Source: a virus
DNA: 31,198 nt
IMG/VR virus record: IMGVR_UViG_3300048031_000124
Location: 1-31,198 of that record
Reading direction: 5' to 3' (one strand)
Below are positions 22,855 through 30,609 of this stretch, one piece after another. The translations under genes were made by a program, and so were the position numbers. The notes beneath the pieces were generated by a model. That model had not been told where the DNA came from, did no database searches, and worked only from the letters and a program-made list of their open reading frames with translations. The number at the start of each line of letters is the position of its first letter. The stretch's first letter is position 1.

Positions 22855-25800
22855 TTATGCCGACTTTACGTAGGCAGAATATGATAAATCTATGCGTTTT
22901 CTTTCGTTAGTCTTAAACTTAGGCATAAACATCTTCGGATAAACAAAATCCAAATCTGAAATTCTAAGTCCTTCGGGTATGGAATCTTCATTTAACATGG
23001 TTCCATATCCGTCCTCCATCAATATACCATCATCTTCTTCATCTTTAATATAATAGGAGATGCGATATGTCTGTTGACCGCTCATTGTATTTATGGTTTT
23101 AAATGTTGGGCCAAATGGGATATATGTTGTAATACTATTTTCAGAAGATTCTTCGTCTGTTATTGGGGAACCATCTTCCATCACCAATCTTAAACCGTCT
23201 TCTGTCAATGTATATTTATCATCAAAATCAATTGTAGCTTCTGAGACAAAGAATGTTTTCTCTTCGTCTGTTGTAGCACTTTCTAATCTTATATTGAACT
23301 CACCATCCTCTGATACGAATGTAGAACCAAACTCACCTTTAACGATAGCACCCACTTGTTCTTCTGCTCTCATTAAACATGCATCTTCTTCGAATTCTAT
23401 ATAACAACCGTCTTCCATAATGAGTCTTTCTTCACTATGTACATGTAAACTTTGTATCTTACCTTGGTCAGCTGCAACGAACTTTCTATTATGATAATCA
23501 AGTGTTATTTGATTGTCCATTAAATTGACTGAACCTACAGACCTAACAACACCTCTCACATTATCTACTCTAACTGAAGGAACTGATTTATTGACAATCT
23601 TAAGGATGTTCATATGTCGACTTCTATGTGAAGAATCGCCATATTCTGTTCTTGGTTCTGTTATTTCACCACCAGTTCTTGGGTCTGTATTATTAGTTGG
23701 TTGACCTGCTTCATCAAGTGTTAATAGTCCAACACCACCTTCGGGGCCTGTTGAAGACATATCTGCATGGAGTAAATATGTTCTCAATGAGTTTGAGAAT
23801 GCATCGGGTACATACAAAACAGGTTTCATAACCAAGATAATTGTTGGCACAAATTTAGATGTAGGTGTAATACCTGTTACTGACTTTTCTAGTCCAACCT
23901 CACCAAAGAATATATGTCCAGCAGGATGTAACAAGTCTTTTACTACTGACCTGTATTTGTTAATAGACTCTGCAACTTTAATTACATATGAGTGTGTTTG
24001 GTAATATAAACTATCTTGTAAGTGGTTAGCGGAAGTATTGAGTTGTCCTTTGTCTGTGACAAACTGTTCTTGCATGTTACCTTCACCAGCAAACTTACCA
24101 ATACCATTATATGGATTTGTTTTTAAAATCTTAAATGTGTCGACATTGTTAAATGCAACAGTCTCGTTATCAGCGAAACAACCACTTAAGTTTTTATACA
24201 CTAGTATGTGTCTTGTTGCATCATACTTAACAATGGTTGCAGTACTTCCTGAAACTTGTCCTTCAATGACTACATTTTGTTGTGGTACTGCTGATGGACT
24301 ACTAATTAACATTGGGAAGAAACTAGTATCTGATAAAATACCATCTGAATAGAAATGACTACCCTGTTCTATGAGATTTATAGATGTGATACCACCGATA
24401 TCATCTGAGTATGCAAATAGTCTAGCACCCTCACCTCTAGTAACCTGTGTTTCGATATTCACTCTACTAGTGGATGTTGTACCACCAATAATTGTTTCTC
24501 CATTTTGGTATCCACCAGTGTCTGTCGGCAATCGTTTGACCACTAGTCGGTTTCTATCTTCTTCTATACGCAAGATAGTAGATGTTGCACCAGTGGTGCC
24601 ACCTGTAACTGTTTCACCAACTTCAAATCCACTAAGGTCATTAAAGTAAATGTAACCACCAGGCCAACAAGCAGGGACTTGTTCGTATCCACTACCACCT
24701 GATTTAATTCGTATACTTCTAACATTCCCTACGGTAGTTTCTAGTACAATGGTATCCCCATTGTTTGTATTATCTTCATATGTTAGTCTGTTAAATTCGG
24801 TGTATAAGTCAACTCTATCGCCAGCATTCAAACCTGCGGTGAATACAACTCTATCATTTCTATGTGTATAATCGTGTGTAGTGTAAGTAGTGTTTGGTGT
24901 TTGTCTTATATCATTTTTAAAAACTACAAGGTCTGCATCATTGAAGAATATTGCCATACCATTGTCATCTGTAACTCCAGCACCACCAAATAGGGTTTGT
25001 CCTTGAGTTGCAGTAATAGTAAAGTGACCATATACTGTACCACCTTCGAGCATGACTTCGTCACCTACAGAACCAATTACTGCTTCTGCACCACCACCTG
25101 AAGTTCCAGCATTATCAAATACAATTAAGTCCTCGCCATCATAACCAGTACCTTCTGTATCGATGTAGATTTTAGTGATACCACCTCTAGTCAAACCATC
25201 AACTGCACCTCTAGCGTTTAGTGCTGTGTGATTACTTTTACTTCCAGCGAATTCTATAATATCATTCTTGGTGTATAATGAACCTACACCTTGTTGTTCG
25301 AATAATAGTCCACCAGTATTTTCACCTTCTAGTAAGATGACACCGTCATCGTCATGCGATACATAAGTTGAAGAGGATTCTCTACTGACTTGATTGATGA
25401 TACCTAATATAGTACCAGTATACTCTGTTATACCATCTCTGTCAATGAAAGTTACTACACTACCTTGAGTGAATGTGCCTGAGTGATTTATAGTAATCTC
25501 TAAGGCATACTCTTTTTCATCGAAGTTATCTACAAACACATTTTCGATAATAGCTTCTGCTTCTATAAATGTGCTGTTGGGGGTGTATTGAATAATTCTA
25601 TCTGTTGCAGATGGTAGTCCTGTATCTACTACAACACGTAATCTTCTAATTTCGTTATAACCCGATTCGGATATATACTGTGTTTCATTATCGGGATATC
25701 TAATTGTTGCATCTTCACCGTACAACAATCTCATAAGGAACTTGACTGATTCAGCAGTACCCTTTGATTGATATAAATCTTTTATGTTTTTAATCGTAAG

Positions 25801-26394
25801 TCTACGATTAACAGTATTACCAATATCCAAAGATGGGATTAAATCATTTTGGAAATACTGAAGGAATTCTTCTGTTGTTCTGTCTACATCCGAATAGTCT
25901 AACAACTTATTTGTTGCAAGAACTGTATTCTGTTTGAAACTTTCTACAACTGCTGTTTGTAAAGACTCTCTACCAGTAATAGTTTCTTCTTTTTGAAAAC
26001 CATGTCCTTCAATTGTCTGTACATATAGTTTATCAGTTGTAACTAATGTTACCTTACCAACTGACTTACTTTTATTACCAACAACATACTCACCCTTAGT
26101 AAATGGGCCAGCAGTCTTTTCTGTGTTAGTAACACTTTGTTCTGTGACTATCTTTCTTGACTCATCACTAAACCTGTTAGAGACGGTGGCGTCTTCTAAT
26201 ATTAAGTCCCCGACACCGTCTTCTAAACTCAAGTTATCTAAAGTAGATTGTGAAGAGAGAGTAATAATCTCTGCTTCTAAAAATTCAAAGTACGCCTTTA
26301 GAAAGCTTTCAAGCGCTGGAGATTCTTCCTTCAAATACTCGGGAAGTAGAGAAGGAAGTCTCGAACTCAAACTATCTGTTTGGTACTCTTGCAT
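22855..26394 (-). CDS. Baseplate wedge protein in the gp7 position (1179 residues)
   Basis: It lies between gp6 and gp8, where T4 has gp7 (1032 residues). The N-terminus SLLPEYLKEESPALESFLKA with FEFLEAE is typical of a large structural protein of marine T4-like phages. Residues about 450-535 contain a TITATQGQTLFGG...VVFKNDI...GDRVDLY module, also in two fibre proteins here. GGSGY-type elements lie near 420-440 and 560-575. The C-terminal third repeats an acidic motif (RLIMEDGCYIE, RLVMEDGSP, GILMEDGYG). I see no clear similarity to the T4 gp7 N-terminus, so the name rests on position. The start lies 10 bp after the previous stop, without a visible ribosome site. Confidence 0.65.
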   Translation of the reverse strand: MQEYQTDSLSSRLPSLLPEYLKEESPALESFLKAYFEFLEAEIITLSSQSTLDNLSLEDGVGDLILEDATVSNRFSDESRKIVTEQSVTNTEKTAGPFTKGEYVVGNKSKSVGKVTLVTTDKLYVQTIEGHGFQKEETITGRESLQTAVVESFKQNTVLATNKLLDYSDVDRTTEEFLQYFQNDLIPSLDIGNTVNRRLTIKNIKDLYQSKGTAESVKFLMRLLYGEDATIRYPDNETQYISESGYNEIRRLRVVVDTGLPSATDRIIQYTPNSTFIEAEAIIENVFVDNFDEKEYALEITINHSGTFTQGSVVTFIDRDGITEYTGTILGIINQVSRESSSTYVSHDDDGVILLEGENTGGLLFEQQGVGSLYTKNDIIEFAGSKSNHTALNARGAVDGLTRGGITKIYIDTEGTGYDGEDLIVFDNAGTSGGGAEAVIGSVGDEVMLEGGTVYGHFTITATQGQTLFGGAGVTDDNGMAIFFNDADLVVFKNDIRQTPNTTYTTHDYTHRNDRVVFTAGLNAGDRVDLYTEFNRLTYEDNTNNGDTIVLETTVGNVRSIRIKSGGSGYEQVPACWPGGYIYFNDLSGFEVGETVTGGTTGATSTILRIEEDRNRLVVKRLPTDTGGYQNGETIIGGTTSTSRVNIETQVTRGEGARLFAYSDDIGGITSINLIEQGSHFYSDGILSDTSFFPMLISSPSAVPQQNVVIEGQVSGSTATIVKYDATRHILVYKNLSGCFADNETVAFNNVDTFKILKTNPYNGIGKFAGEGNMQEQFVTDKGQLNTSANHLQDSLYYQTHSYVIKVAESINKYRSVVKDLLHPAGHIFFGEVGLEKSVTGITPTSKFVPTIILVMKPVLYVPDAFSNSLRTYLLHADMSSTGPEGGVGLLTLDEAGQPTNNTDPRTGGEITEPRTEYGDSSHRSRHMNILKIVNKSVPSVRVDNVRGVVRSVGSVNLMDNQITLDYHNRKFVAADQGKIQSLHVHSEERLIMEDGCYIEFEEDACLMRAEEQVGAIVKGEFGSTFVSEDGEFNIRLESATTDEEKTFFVSEATIDFDDKYTLTEDGLRLVMEDGSPITDEESSENSITTYIPFGPTFKTINTMSGQQTYRISYYIKDEEDDGILMEDGYGTMLNEDSIPEGLRISDLDFVYPKMFMPKFKTNERKRIDLSYSAYVKSA

Positions 26395-26404
26395 ATATAT
26401 CTAC

Positions 26405-26884
26405 TTAAGCAAAACTTACTGTTGCGCCAGTGTTAGCGACTAGGTTCCATGCAGTACCAGTCCAAATCAATACAACAGCTTCACCTTGTGAATCTAATTT
26501 GATTTGTGGAGCAGCTGTAGTTGACTTCTGCCAATTAGTAACTGTAATCCTACCTTCGTATGAAGATGCTGGTTCTGTACCTGCAATAATAATTTTTAAC
26601 TGACCAATTGCAGTACCGTCATCCAACGTAAAGTTGGTATGAGCACCCCAACCATTACCATTAATAATAGTAACGAATGAAGATGCAAGGTCTGTTGCAC
26701 TTGCTGTTAAAGTTGTGATATCGTCACTCGCCAAGAATGTAGGGATGTTCTTAAAAAGTTGAGCAATAGTCATCTTTTTATTAACAGGTGTACCGCCTGG
26801 GTTATCTACGATATGTAGTAAATCATCTCCACCAATTGCTGCGTCAGCAACCGCTGTTAATGCGCTAATTTTTTTATCTGCCAT
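26405..26884 (-). CDS. Structural protein between gp6 and the gp7-position gene (159 residues)
   Basis: The N-terminus (KISALTAVADAAIGGDDLLH then VDNPGG and KKMTIAQLFKNIP) is a module found at the start of many marine phage tail and fibre proteins. The C-terminal half (LKIIIAG, GRITVTNW, VVLIWTGTAWNLV) is beta-rich and resembles fibre head domains. A strong AGGAG precedes the ATG, after an 81-bp gap containing a hairpin. T4 has no gene between 6 and 7, so this is an insertion or marine addition. It is probably a virion protein; role unknown. Confidence 0.8.
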   Translation of the reverse strand: MADKKISALTAVADAAIGGDDLLHIVDNPGGTPVNKKMTIAQLFKNIPTFLASDDITTLTASATDLASSFVTIINGNGWGAHTNFTLDDGTAIGQLKIIIAGTEPASSYEGRITVTNWQKSTTAAPQIKLDSQGEAVVLIWTGTAWNLVANTGATVSFA

Positions 26885-26925
26885 TTTGTTTTTCTCCTAT
26901 AAAAACCAAGTTAATGGAATGCTAC

Positions 26926-26951
26926 TCTAGGCACACACCATGTGTCCTAGA
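26926..26951 (-). other. Long hairpin in the gp6 to 159-residue gap
   Basis: TCTAGG (26926-26931) pairs with CCTAGA (26946-26951), and ACACA (26933-26937) with TGTGT (26941-26945), leaving one unpaired base and a 3-nt loop. This gives 11 bp in an 81-bp gap. No T run follows on the minus strand, so it looks more like a structured or processed mRNA element than a terminator. Confidence 0.6.
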
Positions 26952-26965
26952 CCACTTTATGCATA

Positions 26966-28840
26966 CTAATATGATGTACTAGATGTTGAGTTATACCCAA
27001 CACCAGCACTACTTTCACCACTTGCGATGGTGTCTATCTCACCTTTAACCGAAATCATTTGTTGGTCGATGTCAACTAGATTACCTCTAGAAGCAACAAC
27101 ATCAAATGATGCTGGTATAATGGTGAAGTCAATCGTACTATCTGTCTTCTCTGTTGAAGTGAAGAAGATATTATTAATTGAAATTTTACCAGTAGAATAC
27201 TCAACTGTTCCAGCTGAATTATCTAGATAAATTCTTGTTGCGCCTGATAGATAGAATCTTCTTAGATTTCCCTTTCCATCATCGTCAAAATATTGTGTGT
27301 TTACTGTGTCCCCTGACACCTTGAAACCAGTGGTAACTATGATACCACCTATTTCTGTTGCATAACCTGATACAGGGTTATAGAACCCATTACCAAAGTC
27401 TACTGTAACACCTTTAGATTGGTCTGTAACCACTTTCTGTGATTTACGTAATCTTAGGTTTGTGATGTTAGAGAGTATAGAATCATTTGCTTCGTCTATA
27501 GATTTTACTAAATTAGAATGTCTGAATATAGAATCGAAGTTACTCAAATTAGATGCATCAAATGTGTTAATAGCATTGGTTATAATACTCTCAAGTTCAC
27601 CTTTACTTAGTGTGGTTCCAGCAGGGTTGTATTTGAATGTAGTAGAAATTAATATCTTAATAATCTCGGGGTTGACAATAGTTGGTCTAACTGTTAACAT
27701 GTTTAATGCATTCAGTTTTTGAACAACTTGTTTCTGTTCTACTTCTGATAGGTAGTCTGCGTTCTTAGGTTTAAGTGCAATAAACACTTTACCATATTCG
27801 GGTGGGTTGTTGTCTTCACCACCCCATACCGCAACTGCATCTGCGTTTGGATAATACTCACTGACCTTTGCTTTATAGTCATTCAGTGTTACCAGTCTGT
27901 TTTGTGAAGTGTAAAACTTTGTTGCTTTAAATTTGATTGAGTCGATAGATTCTTTTTCAGAACCACCAGCGGCCTTACTACTAGTCAATACAGAAATATT
28001 ACTGAACCCATTAATACCATTTACAGGTGTGAATGTCTGAGCACCATTTGCATGATAGTCATCAACTACGATATAAGTTACTGTAATGATGTCACCATCT
28101 TTAAGAGCTGCACCTAGTACACCATCTCCAAAATATATTTCTCTATACCCATCTTCGTTTTCTTGTTCATAGAATACTTTAGATGTAGTTGTGATATTTG
28201 AGATACCAGTTGACAGTGTGTAAGCAGCAGAAGAACCACCCGAGTTCACACTTATTTGGATGTGTTGTTTATCTACTCTGGCATTACTAAGGACAAACTT
28301 TGGATTTGACATTTGTGTATCAAATACAAAGGTATCATTTGCATAAGTGCCTTGTGTAAGTCCTACGTTTGAATATCTAAATTCATTTCCGTTCTGAGAT
28401 GGTTTCGCACTTTCTGTAACAACAAAATCATAAGTACTTCCATCATATACAGTTTGATAGATTGCACCCCTGTTGAGTGTCATGTCGCCAGAAGTTGGTA
28501 TGCTACCATCACCATTTCTAACATTTGAAAGAGTTAAATCGACAAGTGCTGTTGCACCAGTTTCTGAAGAGGGAACAAATCCCAAATCTTTAGCACGAGA
28601 TACTACATTCTTTCTTATCTGTGCGGAATCAAGAAACAATTCACTACCAGCAATGTTAGTGTTAACTGCACTGATATGAGAAGAGTATGCAAGAAGGTCA
28701 ATCAATACTGACATAGTCGACCCTTCGAAGTTATAATCTTTTAGTTGGTCTTGTCCCTTTAAAAAGTCTTTTAGATTCAGAGCAATATTATCAAAGTCTA
28801 ATTCCGTAATGTTTAATTGTGAACTGTTTACTTTTGCCAT
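26966..28840 (-). CDS. 6: Baseplate wedge protein gp6
   Basis: At 624 residues it is close to T4 gp6 (660). The N-terminal region (SQLNITELDFDNIALNLKD) and the VLIDLLAYSSHISAVNTNIA segment near residues 45-65 fit gp6 of marine T4-like phages. Residues about 231-260 contain REIYFGDGVLGAALKDGDII, the FGDG signature of baseplate J/gp6 proteins. In T4, gp6 dimers form the ring that holds the wedges. It follows gp25 by 1 bp, with GAGGGTAA upstream of the ATG. Position next to gp25 supports the call. Confidence 0.9.
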   Translation of the reverse strand: MAKVNSSQLNITELDFDNIALNLKDFLKGQDQLKDYNFEGSTMSVLIDLLAYSSHISAVNTNIAGSELFLDSAQIRKNVVSRAKDLGFVPSSETGATALVDLTLSNVRNGDGSIPTSGDMTLNRGAIYQTVYDGSTYDFVVTESAKPSQNGNEFRYSNVGLTQGTYANDTFVFDTQMSNPKFVLSNARVDKQHIQISVNSGGSSAAYTLSTGISNITTTSKVFYEQENEDGYREIYFGDGVLGAALKDGDIITVTYIVVDDYHANGAQTFTPVNGINGFSNISVLTSSKAAGGSEKESIDSIKFKATKFYTSQNRLVTLNDYKAKVSEYYPNADAVAVWGGEDNNPPEYGKVFIALKPKNADYLSEVEQKQVVQKLNALNMLTVRPTIVNPEIIKILISTTFKYNPAGTTLSKGELESIITNAINTFDASNLSNFDSIFRHSNLVKSIDEANDSILSNITNLRLRKSQKVVTDQSKGVTVDFGNGFYNPVSGYATEIGGIIVTTGFKVSGDTVNTQYFDDDGKGNLRRFYLSGATRIYLDNSAGTVEYSTGKISINNIFFTSTEKTDSTIDFTIIPASFDVVASRGNLVDIDQQMISVKGEIDTIASGESSAGVGYNSTSSTSY

Positions 28841-28841
28841 T

Positions 28842-29264
28842 TTATCTTACCCTCGTTACTGCGATTTTTACGGATTGGTCTCTTACTCCATTTTTAATAC
28901 TATATGATACTGATACATCTAGTGTATTGGTATCGAATTTATCTTCATCTATACGAATTGTTACATTCTCAACTCTTGGTTCGAAGGTTGTTATAGTTTT
29001 AGATAACGATTCCCCAACTCTTCGGATTCCTCTATCTGTATTTAATTCAAATAGTTTACTTGTTAGATTACCACCAAAGCCTGGTTTGAATGGTCTTTCA
29101 TATGCATTTGTTAGAACAATATTTCTTACTGCCCTTTTAATAGATGCAACATCTGTTTTCCTAGTCACATCTCCAGTAACTGGATGTGGTTGAAACAATA
29201 AATCCAAATCAGAATATAGATTTGAAGTTGCTACGGTTGAAGCATTGTTTTTTACATCTTTCAT
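28842..29264 (-). CDS. 25: Baseplate wedge protein gp25
   Basis: At 140 residues it is about the size of T4 gp25 (132). The family features are visible: AVRNIVLTNAYERPF with PGFGGNL at about 45-66, LSKTI near 87-91 and the EPR motif at about 95-97 followed by VENVTIRIDE. The EPR motif of gp25/TssE proteins helps start sheath assembly. In T4 gene 25 lies in a different cluster; here it is next to gp6, as in marine relatives. A perfect late box is 5 nt before the ATG and no ribosome binding site lies between them. Confidence 0.92.
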   Translation of the reverse strand: MKDVKNNASTVATSNLYSDLDLLFQPHPVTGDVTRKTDVASIKRAVRNIVLTNAYERPFKPGFGGNLTSKLFELNTDRGIRRVGESLSKTITTFEPRVENVTIRIDEDKFDTNTLDVSVSYSIKNGVRDQSVKIAVTRVR

Positions 29265-29269
29265 AGTTC

Positions 29270-29277
29270 TATTTATA
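29270..29277 (-). promoter_or_regulatory. T4-type late promoter TATAAATA for gp25
   Basis: A perfect box on the minus strand (GTATAAATAG) in the 25-bp gap after gp5. The ATG of gp25 is 5 nt further on, so the predicted transcript begins at or next to the start codon. Confidence 0.85.
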
Positions 29278-29289
29278 CGTTCTCATACA

Positions 29290-30609
29290 TTACTCATCGG
29301 CAACACTTGTATTTTTCTTCTTACCTGCATTAGAACCTGAACCAGTATCTTGTGAAGTCGCTTTGTGTTTATGTGTTGCAAGTGTTGGGGCATTTCCTTC
29401 ATCAGTTGATATATCACCGACTGCATGAATTGTAGAATCATTTGTCTGAGCACCAGTGATATGAACTGTACCATCAACAGTTAAGTTTGTAGTCATAAGT
29501 GTTTCGGGTGATGTGAATGTAGTATTACCAACCACATCAGCATTAAGTGTTCCACCAATCTGTGAATCAACATTACCATCAATGACCTCGGATACATTAC
29601 CTTTAACATATAAGTCAACGTTTCCTTCCATAACCTTAGTGTCAACATTACCCTTGAGTACTGTTGTGGATACATTACCTGTATTCACATTGATAGTGAC
29701 ATTACCTTTTTCTACAGTTATATCAGCATTACCTGCTATATAAAGTTTGTTGTCCTTTGCAATTACTTGATAGTTATCATTTACTATACGTTGCACCACA
29801 CTACCATCGGGATGGATTTCCTGAAACGTTCCTGAACGATGTTCGATAGCTAGTCTTTCTAGTGTAGGAGTGTCATCGATTTCTATCAAGTGTCCCGATT
29901 CAGTTTCTATTGTTTTGTTAAAAGGATATATTGGTGCCGCTACTGAAGGTATCATACCCATCGGTGTATCGGGTTTGGAGTTAACTGCACTTATATCTCT
30001 ACTAGTGTAATCCTTATCTCCTGTTGCGGATTGAGATACATCTGTCTTATCATAATACAACGGATAGTATGGTAAGTCTGAATCAGTAAGTTCCAACTCT
30101 GTTATTGTTGACCCTGTTCCATCTATAAGATTGATTTCTATCTCTTGAGGTTTCTTGGGGAACTCATCTAAACCTTTCTCTAAACCAAATGTACGATTTG
30201 GGGATTGTGTAGGTGAAGCGCCATCGGGGGTGTCGGCATAGTCTGCTGATGTCAATCTACGTGGGTCATTAAATCCTTTGATGACCTCTCTCTTTATTAA
30301 CTCATCGGTTATAGATTCTCTATATCCTTGAGCAGGAATACCAGCAACAGACCCTGTTACTACAAAATCTTGCTGAACATTTTCATCTCTAAAGTAACCA
30401 ATAACAGTAGACCCCTCAACGAGTCCGTGTTGTGTTCCGAATCCTGATAGTCCAGCAGAAGTTGTTGGTAGAATAACTTGAGACCATGACAAATCGGGGG
30501 TTGCAATCATCTGTTTATCATCTGTATGTAAACCATGTACACGAACACGAACCCTACCAATCTTTAGTGGGTCGTTACGGTCTTCTACTATACCATAAAA
30601 CATTTTCAT
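29290..30609 (-). CDS. 5: Baseplate hub / needle protein gp5, without lysozyme domain
   Basis: Residues about 1-115 are the gp5/gpV OB-fold (MFYGIVEDRNDPLKIGRVRV, then HGLHTDDK, SGFGTQHG and GSTVIGYFRDEN). Residues about 225-275 have the NKTIETESGHLIEIDD...HPDGSVV stretch common to spike proteins. A needle follows with GNV-centred repeats: four at 9-residue and then four at 8-residue spacing. The end has THKH and a Gly/Ser/Lys-rich tail. T4 gp5 has 575 residues and a lysozyme between OB-fold and needle; here about 110 residues link the two and no lysozyme motif is seen. TAATG overlap with the preceding gene and GAGGA 6 nt upstream support the start. Confidence 0.88.
   Translation of the reverse strand: MKMFYGIVEDRNDPLKIGRVRVRVHGLHTDDKQMIATPDLSWSQVILPTTSAGLSGFGTQHGLVEGSTVIGYFRDENVQQDFVVTGSVAGIPAQGYRESITDELIKREVIKGFNDPRRLTSADYADTPDGASPTQSPNRTFGLEKGLDEFPKKPQEIEINLIDGTGSTITELELTDSDLPYYPLYYDKTDVSQSATGDKDYTSRDISAVNSKPDTPMGMIPSVAAPIYPFNKTIETESGHLIEIDDTPTLERLAIEHRSGTFQEIHPDGSVVQRIVNDNYQVIAKDNKLYIAGNADITVEKGNVTINVNTGNVSTTVLKGNVDTKVMEGNVDLYVKGNVSEVIDGNVDSQIGGTLNADVVGNTTFTSPETLMTTNLTVDGTVHITGAQTNDSTIHAVGDISTDEGNAPTLATHKHKATSQDTGSGSNAGKKKNTSVADE

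Noticed and set aside
29290-30609. Lysozyme domain expected in gp5
   Set aside because: The segment between OB-fold and needle is only about 110 residues, is rich in Asp, Pro and Ser, and shows no catalytic motif of T4 lysozyme type.
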